Shown: one piece after another, positions 9,465 through 17,375 of the stretch
Layout of the letters: each line of letters opens with the position of its first letter
How positions within the stretch are numbered: the stretch's first letter is position 1
NCBI RefSeq assembly: GCF_000720325.1
Contig: NZ_JOJM01000002.1
Coordinates: 62,001 to 126,000, forward strand
DNA from: Streptomyces sp. NRRL B-1347
GTDB taxonomy: Bacteria > Actinomycetota > Actinomycetes > Streptomycetales > Streptomycetaceae
Direction of reading: 5' to 3'
Length of the DNA: 64,000 bases
The notes under the pieces: generated by a model
The model's input: the letters and a program-made list of their open reading frames with translations, nothing else
Databases searched by the model: none
Told to the model about the DNA's origin: nothing
Program-made: the position numbers and the translations under genes

Positions 9465-9622
9465 GCGATCAAGAAAGCGCACGGACGCCCGGTGCACAAG
9501 GGGTCGTACGGCAGCGGACCGTGGGACGCGGGAGGCGCGTGCTCCGGCCGCGCGGGCGGCACGCGGCCGCCGGACGGCCCGCACACAGGCACCGCACGGC
9601 CACCGCACAGTCGGCTCAAAGA

Positions 9623-9640
9623 CATGTTGACCAGAACATG
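9623..9640. promoter_or_regulatory. Small inverted repeat upstream of the carboxypeptidase gene
   Basis: CATGTT (9623-9628) and AACATG (9635-9640) are perfect arms around GACCAG, 114 bases before the carboxypeptidase start and in an A+T-richer patch. It could be an operator or part of the divergent promoters. No regulator can be named. Confidence 0.35.
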
Positions 9641-9753
9641 CCATCCCAGGACCATGGGCCAGCACGGGCCGTGCCCACCCGGCACCCCGCGCGCTCGTGC
9701 CACCCGCACCACATGCGTCGCAATGCACCACCCCCACCCCCACAGGAGCATTC

Positions 9754-11097
9754 ATGCGACTTCGCATACGCGGAAAGAGATCAGCCGCTCTCGCGGCCGT
9801 GCTCGCCCTCGCGGTCGCGGCGCCCCTCAGCGCCAACGCGTCCGACAGCTCGTCCCCCTCGGCCAGGAAGGCCGCGGCCGCCGCCGCGGCCGAGGACGAG
9901 ATCCGCCAGTACTCCGTGCCCGGCCCCGCCACGCGCGCGGCCCGCACGACGCTCGCCGCGACGGGCGTGTCCATCGACGAGGCCGACGACCACGGGGTCG
10001 TCGTCTCCGCGAACGCGGCCCAGGCCAGGAAGCTGCGCGCGCTCGGGTACACGCTCAAGGCGCTGGCTGGGCCGCCCGAGCGCACGGGCGACGGGCCGGT
10101 GCGGGTGCGGGACTTCCCGCCCGCCGACTCCCGCTACCACAACTACGCGGAGATGAACGCGGAGATCGACCAGCGGCTCCAGCAGTACCCGAACATCATG
10201 AGCAAGCGCGTGATCGGCAAGTCGTACCAGGGCCGCGACATCGTCGCCATCAAGATCAGCGACAACGTCGGCACGGACGAGAACGAGCCCGAGGTCCTCT
10301 TCACCCACCACCAGCACGCCCGTGAGCACCTGACGGTGGAGATGGCCCTCTATCTGCTGCGCGAGTTCGGCGCGGGCTACGGCAGCGACGCGCGCGTCAC
10401 CAAGATGCTCAACGAGCGCGAGATCTGGATCGTGCCGGACCTCAACCCGGACGGCGGCGAGTACGACATCGCCACCGGCTCCTACCGCAGCTGGCGCCTG
10501 AACCGGCAGCCCAACCCGGGCGGCGCCACCGGCACCGACATGAACCGCAACTGGAACTTCAAGTGGGGCTGCTGCGGCGGCTCTTCGGGCACCCCCGGCT
10601 CCGAGACCTACCGCGGCCGCGCCCCCGAGTCCGCACCCGAGGTCAAGGTCGTCGCGGACTTCGTGCGCAGCCGGGTCGTCGGCGGCAAGCAGCAGATCAA
10701 GGCGGGCATCGACTTCCACACGTACAGCGAGCTGGTCCTGTGGCCGTACGGCTACACGTACAACGACACGGCGCCCGGCCTTACCCAGGACGACCACGAC
10801 GCCTTCGCCACCGTCGGCCGCAAGATGGCCGCGAGCAACGGCTACACGCCCGAGCAGTCCAGCGACCTGTACATCACGGACGGCACCATCGACGACTACC
10901 TCTGGGGCAGCCAGAAGATCTTCGGCTACACCTTCGAGATGTACCCGAGGTCCGGCGGCGGCGGCTTCTACCCGCCCGACGAGGTCATCGAGCGCGAGAC
11001 CTCGCGCAACCGGGACGCGGTGCTGCAACTCCTGGAGAACTCGGACTGTATGTACCGCTCGATCGGGAAGGAACAGCAGTACTGCTCCGGCCAGTGA
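9754..11097 (+). CDS. Secreted M14-family zinc carboxypeptidase
   Basis: 447 residues. The ATG at 9754 has AGGAG five bases upstream and begins a signal peptide ([10 protein letters not shown], hydrophobic core, cleavage near ANA|SD). A pro-region follows to about residue 115. The catalytic domain shows all M14 landmarks: zinc ligands H188 and E191 in HARE, the third ligand H322 in DFHTYSE, the substrate-binding DMNRNW region near 262-267, and the catalytic E395 in FEMYP. It removes C-terminal residues from peptides outside the cell and resembles the carboxypeptidase T/SG group. A paired Cys-Cys at 273-274 and two C-terminal Cys residues could form disulphides. It probably works with the other secreted hydrolases of the window in scavenging. 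Confidence 0.92.
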   Translation: MRLRIRGKRSAALAAVLALAVAAPLSANASDSSSPSARKAAAAAAAEDEIRQYSVPGPATRAARTTLAATGVSIDEADDHGVVVSANAAQARKLRALGYTLKALAGPPERTGDGPVRVRDFPPADSRYHNYAEMNAEIDQRLQQYPNIMSKRVIGKSYQGRDIVAIKISDNVGTDENEPEVLFTHHQHAREHLTVEMALYLLREFGAGYGSDARVTKMLNEREIWIVPDLNPDGGEYDIATGSYRSWRLNRQPNPGGATGTDMNRNWNFKWGCCGGSSGTPGSETYRGRAPESAPEVKVVADFVRSRVVGGKQQIKAGIDFHTYSELVLWPYGYTYNDTAPGLTQDDHDAFATVGRKMAASNGYTPEQSSDLYITDGTIDDYLWGSQKIFGYTFEMYPRSGGGGFYPPDEVIERETSRNRDAVLQLLENSDCMYRSIGKEQQYCSGQ

Positions 11098-11194
11098 CCT
11101 GGCACGCGTAGCCCCTGGGGTCCTTATTGATCACTCACAGGGGTTGATTCCCGGCGCCACATGCATATCGGGGCAGTTCAGGCGCAGCCTCTCG

Positions 11195-11223
11195 GCGGGT
11201 GATCACAAAAGCGGATCACCCGC
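11195..11223. promoter_or_regulatory. Perfect inverted repeat ahead of a small secreted ORF
   Basis: GCGGGTGATC (11195-11204) and GATCACCCGC (11214-11223) form a perfect 10-bp inverted repeat around ACAAAAGCG. It ends 13 bases before the ribosome site of the small ORF at 11252, too close to be that gene's terminator, so an operator or a 5'-leader hairpin is more likely. Confidence 0.5.
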
Positions 11224-11251
11224 TGACCGGACTACGGAGAGGAAGTGCTCT

Positions 11252-11521
11252 GTGCGCGCTGTGTCCTCCATGCTTTCGATGCTCTCGGCGTCCCCAGGAC
11301 CCTCGCGGCGGCGAGCCGCGCTGGCCGCTGTCGGCGCGGTGACAGGAGTGGTGCTCGCCCTGGCGGCGGACGTCGCCAGGGCGGCGGCGACCACCGGTTC
11401 CCGGGCGGGCCGCTGCTGCGGGATGCGCCGCCCGCTGCGGGTGCTGAGCCGGCGGCGTAACGATCAGGCACGGCCGGTTCGGCGGCCGGGCCAGGAAGGC
11501 GCGGTACCGCGCCAGCCGTGA
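11252..11521 (+). CDS. Possible small secreted protein
   Basis: 89 codons from a GTG at 11252 preceded by AGAGGAAG at proper spacing. The N-terminus looks like an export signal: SRRRAALAAVGAVTGVVLAL with an Ala-rich cleavage region near DVARA. The remaining 45 residues are basic, hold two adjacent Cys residues and match nothing I recognise. The short, low-complexity mature part may mean that the gene is decayed or frameshifted downstream. Supporting reality: good ribosome site, signal peptide, perfect hairpin upstream and a strong terminator straight after the stop. Confidence 0.45.
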   Translation: MRAVSSMLSMLSASPGPSRRRAALAAVGAVTGVVLALAADVARAAATTGSRAGRCCGMRRPLRVLSRRRNDQARPVRRPGQEGAVPRQP

Positions 11522-11530
11522 AACGGCGCC

Positions 11531-11571
11531 GGAGCGGGGGCACTCGGCGATCCGCCGGGTGCCCCCGCTCC
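11531..11571. terminator. Strong hairpin between small ORF and gntP-like gene
   Basis: GGAGCGGGGGCAC (11531-11543) pairs perfectly with GTGCCCCCGCTCC (11559-11571), with a further CGGCG/CGCCG pairing inside the loop. It lies between convergent stops and can serve both genes. Confidence 0.8.
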
Positions 11572-11617
11572 GCGTCGGCCACGCGGCGGGCCGCACGAAG
11601 GGCCCGTGCGCGGTGGG

Positions 11618-13126
11618 CTATACGAAGAGGCTCACCAGCGCCGCGACCGCGAAGCCCGCCACCGAGAGGACCGACTCCAGGACCGTCCAGGTCTTCAGGG
11701 TGTCGCGCTCGGAGATGCCGAAGTACTTCGCCACGATCCAGAAGCCGCCGTCGTTGACGTGCGAGGCGAAGATCGAGCCCGCGGAGATGGCCATGATGAC
11801 CAGGGCGGTGAAGGCGTTGGAGTAGTCGCCCTCGGCGAGCAGGGGGGCGACGATGCCCGCCGTGGTGACGATCGCGACCGTCGCCGAGCCCTGGGCCACG
11901 CGAAGGACCAGGGAGATGAGGTAGGCGAGGACGATGACCGGCAGGCCCACGTCGTTGAAGGTGTCGGCGAGGGCGCCCGCGACCCCGCTGCCCTTGAGCA
12001 CGGCGCCGAAGACCCCGCCCGCGCCGACCACCAGGAGGATGTTGCCGACGGGCTTGAGGGACGCCGTCGACACCGTCTCCAGGGACTTGCGGGACCAGCC
12101 GCGGCGGATGCCGAGCAGGTAGTACGCCATCAGGAGCGCGATCGTCAGGGCGACGAAGGGGTGGCCGAAGAACTCGATGACGCTGCGGAGCGTGGACGGG
12201 TCGAAGGCGATCGAGGAGAACGTCGCGAGCAGGATGAGAAGCAGCGGGGTGCCGATGATCAGGAAGACGGTGCTCAGCGCGACCGGCTCCTCCGTCGGGG
12301 TCAGGCCCTGCGCGCGCTGTTCCTCGGCGACGGCCGCCTTCGCCTCCTCGGAGGCCTCCAGCATGTCCTGCGGTACGGGGACGAAGATCCGCTTGCCGAT
12401 CCAGGCGGCGAACACCCAGGCCGCGAGCACGGCCGGGACGCCGCAGACGACGCCCATGAGGATGACCCAGCCGAGGTCCACCTTCAGCAGCCCCGCCGCC
12501 GCCACGGGCCCGGGGTGCGGGGGCAGGAAGGCGTGCGTCATGGACAGGCCCGCCAGCAGCGGCAGGCAGTACAGGAGGATCGACTTGCCGCTGCGCTTGG
12601 CGGCGGCGTACACGATCGGCGCGAGGACGAAGATGCCGACGTCGAAGAAGACCGGGATGCCGAAGATGAGGCCGGTCAGGCCCATGGCCACGGGGGCGCG
12701 CTTCTCGCCGAAGAGGTCGAGCAGGCGCCGGGACAACACCTCGGCCCCGCCGGAGACTTCGAGGATCGCGCCGAGCATCGTGCCGAGGCCGATGATGATC
12801 GCCACATGGCCGAGGATGCCGCCCATGCCGCTCTCGATGAGCGAGACCGCGTCCGACTTCTGGACGGTGCCGAAGAGTTCGGTGACCGAGAGGCCCGCGG
12901 CGAGTCCGACGGCTATCGAGACCGCGAGCAGCGCCACGAACGGCTGGAGCCTGACCTTGATGATCAGGAAGAGCAGGAGCAGGATGCCGAGGGCCGCGAC
13001 GGTCAGCAGTCCCGCCGTGCCGTCGATCAGGGCCATCAGGCCACCGGTGTGCGGAGGCTGCGGCGGGTCGGAGGCGGCGAGCGCGGTGAGGGCTCCGGCG
13101 GAGCCCGAGGGGGCGAACGGGGACAT
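11618..13126 (-). CDS. GntP-family gluconate/hydroxy-acid permease
   Basis: 502 residues from an ATG at 13126 with GAGGTC seven bases upstream. The protein is almost entirely hydrophobic, with about 12-14 helices, and carries the family signatures GLGTMLGAILEVSGG, PVFFDVGIFVLAP, THAFLPPHPGP and the C-terminal SHVNDGGFW. GntP proteins are proton symporters for gluconate, 2-keto-3-deoxygluconate, D-serine or related hydroxy acids. The neighbours (RidA, IclR regulator, KDG-kinase-like gene, D-amino-acid enzymes) make D-serine or a sugar acid the likely substrate. It lies on the same strand as ridA-iclR-kinase but 209 bases beyond ridA, so it may have its own promoter as well as read-through. Confidence 0.9.
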   Translation of the reverse strand: MSPFAPSGSAGALTALAASDPPQPPHTGGLMALIDGTAGLLTVAALGILLLLFLIIKVRLQPFVALLAVSIAVGLAAGLSVTELFGTVQKSDAVSLIESGMGGILGHVAIIIGLGTMLGAILEVSGGAEVLSRRLLDLFGEKRAPVAMGLTGLIFGIPVFFDVGIFVLAPIVYAAAKRSGKSILLYCLPLLAGLSMTHAFLPPHPGPVAAAGLLKVDLGWVILMGVVCGVPAVLAAWVFAAWIGKRIFVPVPQDMLEASEEAKAAVAEEQRAQGLTPTEEPVALSTVFLIIGTPLLLILLATFSSIAFDPSTLRSVIEFFGHPFVALTIALLMAYYLLGIRRGWSRKSLETVSTASLKPVGNILLVVGAGGVFGAVLKGSGVAGALADTFNDVGLPVIVLAYLISLVLRVAQGSATVAIVTTAGIVAPLLAEGDYSNAFTALVIMAISAGSIFASHVNDGGFWIVAKYFGISERDTLKTWTVLESVLSVAGFAVAALVSLFV

Positions 13127-13335
13127 CGTTGACCTCGTAAGTGCATGGGGCTTTCTGGGCAGGGGGGATCGCGGTGGGGCGCCCCGTGGGTGGCGGGCGC
13201 CGCTCCGTGACGACAGACGTGCGGTGGGGGGTGTCCGGCGCGGCGGGCGCGGGCGGGGATGGGCCCGCGGCCGCGGCGTCGGAGGTTCAGCGCGGGCTCG
13301 GCGGCGCTGACGGGCTCGGCCGGTGCCGAGCGGGC

Positions 13336-13755
13336 TCAGCCGAGGACGGCCAGCGCGTCGATCTCGATGAGGAGGCCCTTGGGCAGGCCCACGTAGACCG
13401 TGGTGCGGGCGGAGGCGGGGGCCTTGAGGCCCTGCTCCTCGAAGTACTGGTTGTAGATCTCGTTCATCTCCGCGAAGTGGTCGACGTCCGTGAGGTAGAC
13501 GCGCATCATCATCACGTCGTCCCAGGTGGCGCCGCCCTCTTCGAGGACGGCCTTGACGTTGGCGAAGGTCTGCAGGGTCTGCTCGCGCAGGGTGGGGCCG
13601 GCCGGGGTCGGGGCCTTGCCCTCCTCGGCGGGGAGGAAGCCGACCTGCCCGGCGACCTGGAGGATGTTGCCCTTCTTCACGCCGTGCGAGAACTTCGCGG
13701 GCGGGGTGGTGTGCGTGGAGGGCGTGATCGCGGTCTTCTGGGTGTTCTCGCTCAT
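13336..13755 (-). CDS. RidA-family imine/enamine deaminase
   Basis: 139 residues, the normal RidA (YjgF/YER057c/UK114) size. Visible family features are the VAGQVGFLP strand, LREQTLQTFANVKAVLEEGGATWDD split by the usual turn, R85 in MMMRVYLTDV (position of the active-site Arg), the FAEMNEIYNQYF helix and the final IEIDALAVL strand. RidA proteins hydrolyse reactive 2-aminoacrylate and other imines released by PLP-dependent dehydratases, which fits the dehydratase-like enzyme encoded at 15900. The start has AAGGAAG upstream, and its ATG overlaps the stop of the iclR gene (ATGA), indicating translational coupling. Confidence 0.92.
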   Translation of the reverse strand: MSENTQKTAITPSTHTTPPAKFSHGVKKGNILQVAGQVGFLPAEEGKAPTPAGPTLREQTLQTFANVKAVLEEGGATWDDVMMMRVYLTDVDHFAEMNEIYNQYFEEQGLKAPASARTTVYVGLPKGLLIEIDALAVLG

Positions 13756-14516
13756 GAACTTGCTTCCTTGATAGGGGCCTTGCCGGAGTACTCCCGGCTG
13801 ATCGCCTCCGCCGTGCGGCGCACCAGCGGGAGCAGGGTGAGGAGTTCCTCCGCGGTGACGACGACGTTCGGCGCGGACACCGACATGGCGGCGACGACGC
13901 GGCCGTCCGCGCCCCTGATGGGCGCGCCGACGCAGTTGATGGACTCCTCGTGGCCACCGAGGTCGGTGGCCCAGCCCTGTTCGCGCACCAGCGCCAGCTC
14001 CCTGAGGAAGGCGGCGGCGTTGGGCGTCGAACGGGACGTGTACGTGGGGTAGTCGAGCTTCTCGGCGATCACCCGGCGCTCGCTCTCGGGGAAGTCGGCG
14101 AGCAGGAGCTTGGCGACCGCGGCGACGGTGATGGCGACGGACTTGCCGATGCGCGAGTACATCCGTACCGGATAGCGGCTCTCGACCTTGTCGATGTAGA
14201 CGACCTCGCCCTCCTCGTACACCGCGAGGTGGACCGTGTGGCCGCACTTCTCGTTGAGCGCGAGGAGGTGGGGGTGGGCGATCTCGCGGACGTCGAGGTG
14301 CTCGACGGCCTCCTGGGCGAGCGCGAAGAGCCGCGCTCCCAGGCGGTAGCGCTGGTCGGACTGGCGGAAGACCAGGCCGTGTTCGTGCAGCGTGCGCAGC
14401 AGGCGCAGGGCCGTGGACTTGTGCACTCCGAGGCGGTCGGCGACCTGCCCCAGGTCGGCGGGTCCCTCGGCGAGCAGGGGCAGGATCGTCAGGGCTCGGT
14501 CGACGGTCTGGCTCAT
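13752..14516 (-). CDS. IclR-family transcriptional regulator
   Basis: 254 residues. An N-terminal winged helix-turn-helix (about 3-60: LGQVADRLGVHKSTALRLLRTL) is followed by the IclR effector domain (about 70-245: REIAHPHLLALNEKCGHTVHLAVYE, GKSVAITVAAVAKLLLA and the conserved SVSAPN strand). It overlaps the kinase stop and the ridA start by four bases each, so kinase, iclR and ridA are one transcript. The probable target is the palindrome at 15862-15880 in the divergent promoter region, giving coordinated control of both arms of the locus. The ligand is unknown; a D-amino acid derivative or sugar acid would fit the gene content. Confidence 0.93.
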   Translation of the reverse strand: MSQTVDRALTILPLLAEGPADLGQVADRLGVHKSTALRLLRTLHEHGLVFRQSDQRYRLGARLFALAQEAVEHLDVREIAHPHLLALNEKCGHTVHLAVYEEGEVVYIDKVESRYPVRMYSRIGKSVAITVAAVAKLLLADFPESERRVIAEKLDYPTYTSRSTPNAAAFLRELALVREQGWATDLGGHEESINCVGAPIRGADGRVVAAMSVSAPNVVVTAEELLTLLPLVRRTAEAISREYSGKAPIKEASS

Positions 14517-15682
14517 GGCGTACGTACCTCCTCGGCGGCCCCGGGACGGCGCGGCTCTGCCGTCCAGCCGGGGCCAAGGCGCAGTGTCTCCCAGGCGGCG
14601 GGGTCCAGGGCGGCGAGCGCGTCGGCGTGCTCGCGCGCGGGGGGCGTGGCGAGGTCGCCCGGCACGGTGAGGGCGGCGGCGGCCATCAGGTGGCCGTGCC
14701 GCAGCCGTCGCTCGGGCGCCAGGCCGCGCAGGGTGCCGGACAGGTATCCGGCGGCGAAGGCGTCACCGGCGCCGACCGGGGCGACGACGTCGACGCGCAG
14801 GGCGGGGACGAAGGTGACGGTGTCGCGCCCGGTCTCGGGGTCGGTGACGAAGGCGGTGGCGCCCTCGGCCCCTTGCTTGACGACGAGTTGGGCGGGTTCG
14901 GGGAGGGCGGCGCGGATGGCCGCGGGCCCTCCGGTGAGCTGCCAGGCGGCCGCGGCCTCGTCGACGCCGACGAAGACGAGGTCGGCGCCGCGCGCCAGGT
15001 CGAGCAGGACGGCGGGGCTGCGGCCGCCCTCGGGCCACAGTCCGGGGCGGTGGTTGACGTCGAAGGAGACGAGCGAGCGGCGGTGCCGTCCGGCCGGCCG
15101 TTCGCACAGGTCCCGCACGAGCGCGAGGCAGTCGGCGGAGAGGGCGGCGGTGATGCCCGACAGGTGCAGGACGCGTCCGCACCACAGCGCGTCGGCGGTC
15201 AGCGTCCGCGGCGACATCGCCGAGGCCGCGGAGCCCGCCCGGTAGTAGACGACCTCGTGGGCGACGGCGTCGCGGTCGTCGGCGGTGCGGAAGTAGATGC
15301 CGGTGGGCCTGCGCGGGTCGCGCCCGACGGCGGAGGTGTCGACTCCGTACGCCCCGATGGCGTCGACGAGGTGGTCGCCGAAGCCGTCGGCCCCGACGCG
15401 GCTGACCCAGCGGGCGCGGTGCCCGGCGGCGGCGAGCGCGCAGGCCACGTTGGACTCGGCGCCGCCGATGCCCCGCTCGAAGGCGGGCACGTCGGCGAGC
15501 CGTCCCGGCCGCGTGGGCAGGAAGGTGACCATGGACTCCCCGAGCGTGACGACGTCGAAGCCGCCGTCCGCGGCACCGCCGTCCGCGCCGCGGGAAGCAC
15601 CGGCCGGGGCTCCAGGGGCAGTCCCGCCCTCGGGCACCTCGCCGGTCGCGGCCTCGGTCGCGTCTCGGTCTGCTCCGGTCAC
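14513..15682 (-). CDS. PfkB-family sugar kinase, 2-keto-3-deoxygluconate kinase-like
   Basis: 389 residues from a GTG at 15682. About 40 N-terminal residues are Gly/Ala-rich and may not be translated, since the conserved fold begins only at DVVTLGESMVTFLP. Ribokinase-fold landmarks: the GGAESNVACALA substrate strand near residue 72, an RVGADGFGDH turn, and the C-terminal PVGAGDAFAAGYLSG with the catalytic Asp and anion hole. The sequence most resembles KDG kinases, which phosphorylate 2-keto-3-deoxygluconate for Entner-Doudoroff-type catabolism. It is the first gene of a coupled operon with iclR and ridA, and faces the dehydratase/D-aminoacylase genes across a divergent promoter. The actual sugar is not proven; other keto-sugars are possible. 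Confidence 0.85.
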   Translation of the reverse strand: MTGADRDATEAATGEVPEGGTAPGAPAGASRGADGGAADGGFDVVTLGESMVTFLPTRPGRLADVPAFERGIGGAESNVACALAAAGHRARWVSRVGADGFGDHLVDAIGAYGVDTSAVGRDPRRPTGIYFRTADDRDAVAHEVVYYRAGSAASAMSPRTLTADALWCGRVLHLSGITAALSADCLALVRDLCERPAGRHRRSLVSFDVNHRPGLWPEGGRSPAVLLDLARGADLVFVGVDEAAAAWQLTGGPAAIRAALPEPAQLVVKQGAEGATAFVTDPETGRDTVTFVPALRVDVVAPVGAGDAFAAGYLSGTLRGLAPERRLRHGHLMAAAALTVPGDLATPPAREHADALAALDPAAWETLRLGPGWTAEPRRPGAAEEVRTP

Positions 15683-15853
15683 GCTCGTGTCAGCCCTTCG
15701 TTCGTCGTTCGCCGCACGCTCGACGGCCGGGTGGGAGCCCGGATCGGCGGGCCCCGAAGGCCCGGGAGCCGGGGTGAGCCCCGGTCAGGGGACCGGGCCC
15801 GGATCCGTTGACCCGGCGTTGGCTCGGATGTTAGACAGCAGTAAGCGACATAC

Positions 15854-15880
15854 GCAATGAACGTTGCAGTATATGCAACG
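15854..15880. promoter_or_regulatory. IclR-type operator in the divergent promoter
   Basis: CGTTGCA (15862-15868) and TGCAACG (15874-15880) are perfect inverted arms around GTATA. A second overlapping repeat, GCAA/TTGC (15854-15857, 15864-15867), shares one arm. IclR regulators commonly bind A+T-centred TTGCA-type palindromes. The site ends 19 bases before the plus-strand ATG, so binding would block that gene. Confidence 0.7.
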
Positions 15881-15899
15881 CATCTCTGAGGAGGCGCCC

Positions 15900-17225
15900 A
15901 TGGCCGCCGACACGCCCGCCGCCGCACCCTCCGGCACGCCCGCGGAACGCGCCGCGACCGCGCTCGCAGGGCTGGCCGAGGAACGGGTCGACCACCGCTT
16001 CAAGGGACTGCCGCCCGACGCCGCGGGCCTCACCGTCGGCGAGCTCGCGGCCCAGCGCCGCAACCTCTTCACGGACGGCTTCACCACCCCCGTCCTCGCC
16101 CTCTCCGCCGAGCGCCTCGAACACAACCTCGCGCTCATGGAGCAGTACGCGACCCGCCACGGCCTCGCCTTCGCGCCGCACGGCAAGACCTCCATGGCGC
16201 CGCGCCTGTTCCAGCGTCAGATCGAGCACGGCGCCTGGGGCATCACGCTCGCCGTGCCCCACCAGGTGCGGGTGGCACGGGAGTTCGGCATCCAGCGGAT
16301 CTTCCTGGCCAACGAGCTGGTCGACGCCCCCGCGCTGCGCTGGCTCGCCCAGGAGCTGGCGCACGACGCGGACTTCCGCTTCCTCTGTTACGTGGACTCC
16401 GTGCGCGGCGTCGAGCTGATGGACGCCGCGCTGCGCGACGCCGGGGCGGGGCGCCCCGTCGACGTGGTCGTCGAGCTCGCCGCGGGCGAGGGCGCGCGCA
16501 CCGGCGCCCGTACCGAGGCCGACTGCGCGGCCGTCGCCGACGCCGTCGCGGCCACCGGCACGCTGCGGCTCGTCGGGGTCGCCGGGTACGAGGGCGAGGT
16601 GCCGGACCCCACGCCCGAGCGGGTGCGGGCCTATCTGCGGCGGCTCGTCTCGCTCGCCGCCGACTTCGACGCGGCGGGGCGGTTCAAGGCGGGCGGGCTC
16701 GACGAGGTCGTGATCAGCGCGGGGGGCTCCGCCTGGTTCGACGCGGTCGCCGACGTCTTCGCCGACGTCCCGCAGCTCACCCTGCCCGTCCTGAAGCTGT
16801 TGCGCTCCGGCGCCTACGTCTCCCACGACGACGGGCACTACCGGCACCTCACGCCCTTCAACCGCGTGCCCGACGAGGGGGCGCTGCACCCCGCCTTCCG
16901 GCTGTGGGCCCAGGTCGTGTCGCGGCCGTCGGCGGAGCAGGCCTTCATCAACACGGGCAAGCGGGACGCGGCGTACGACCTCGATCTGCCCGAGGCGCAG
17001 GCGGTGCGCCGGGGCGGGGTGGAGCGGGCCGCGACAGGGGTGGAGGTGCACGCCCTCTCCGACCAGCACGGATGGGTGCGGACCTCCCCCGAGGCCGACC
17101 TGGAGGTCGGCGACTGGCTCGGCCTCGGGCTCTCCCACCCCTGTACGTCCTTCGACAAGTGGCAGCTGATCCCCCTGGTCGAGGCGGACGGAACGGTCAC
17201 GGACTACATCCGCACGTACTTCTAG
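15900..17225 (+). CDS. D-serine dehydratase/D-threonine aldolase-like PLP enzyme (amino acid deaminase)
   Basis: 441 residues from an ATG at 15900 with GAGGAGG five bases upstream. This is a fold-type III (alanine-racemase-like) PLP enzyme. The cofactor Lys is K96 in PHGKTSMAP, and a C-terminal zinc-site motif, SHPC (H413, C415), is followed by TSFDKW. That His-x-Cys pair is the hallmark of the metal-dependent D-serine dehydratase (DSD1) and D-threonine aldolase families. It should deaminate or cleave a D-hydroxy amino acid, releasing an enamine that RidA (13336) would clear. The D-aminoacylase gene follows 150 bases downstream, suggesting the order N-acyl-D-amino acid, free D-amino acid, keto acid. 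An IclR-type operator lies in its promoter. Confidence 0.85.
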   Translation: MAADTPAAAPSGTPAERAATALAGLAEERVDHRFKGLPPDAAGLTVGELAAQRRNLFTDGFTTPVLALSAERLEHNLALMEQYATRHGLAFAPHGKTSMAPRLFQRQIEHGAWGITLAVPHQVRVAREFGIQRIFLANELVDAPALRWLAQELAHDADFRFLCYVDSVRGVELMDAALRDAGAGRPVDVVVELAAGEGARTGARTEADCAAVADAVAATGTLRLVGVAGYEGEVPDPTPERVRAYLRRLVSLAADFDAAGRFKAGGLDEVVISAGGSAWFDAVADVFADVPQLTLPVLKLLRSGAYVSHDDGHYRHLTPFNRVPDEGALHPAFRLWAQVVSRPSAEQAFINTGKRDAAYDLDLPEAQAVRRGGVERAATGVEVHALSDQHGWVRTSPEADLEVGDWLGLGLSHPCTSFDKWQLIPLVEADGTVTDYIRTYF

Positions 17226-17261
17226 CCCGCGGCGGGACGCCCCTGACCCACCCCTTGATCC

Positions 17262-17330
17262 AGCCCCTCCGGCGTGTGAGGAGCGAGGTCCGGGGCGGAG
17301 CCCCGGTTCGGGAAGGGGCGGGTCTGGGGC
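17262..17330. repeat. Dispersed Streptomyces intergenic repeat (CTCC-GGCG-TGAGGA type)
   Basis: AGCCCCTCCGGCGTGTGAGG begins a G+C-rich element with an internal hairpin (CCGGGGC/GCCCCGG near 17290-17306). Its first 26 bases are the inverse of the two copies at 50347-50416. Such elements recur in Streptomyces intergenic regions. This copy lies inside the dehydratase/D-aminoacylase operon. Confidence 0.65.
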
Positions 17331-17375
17331 GCCCCGCGAGGGACCACCCACCCGCACCCACCAGAGAGGCACCCC

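Noticed and set aside
13127..13957. Long N-terminal extension of the GntP permease
   Set aside because: It would run through ridA, which is strongly supported on the same strand in another frame. The ATG at 13126 has its own ribosome site and gives normal family length.
17226..17375. Terminator between dehydratase and D-aminoacylase genes that would separate the operon
   Set aside because: The hairpin there belongs to a dispersed repeat, lacks a T tract, and the functional link of the two genes favours co-transcription. Not excluded, but not claimed.
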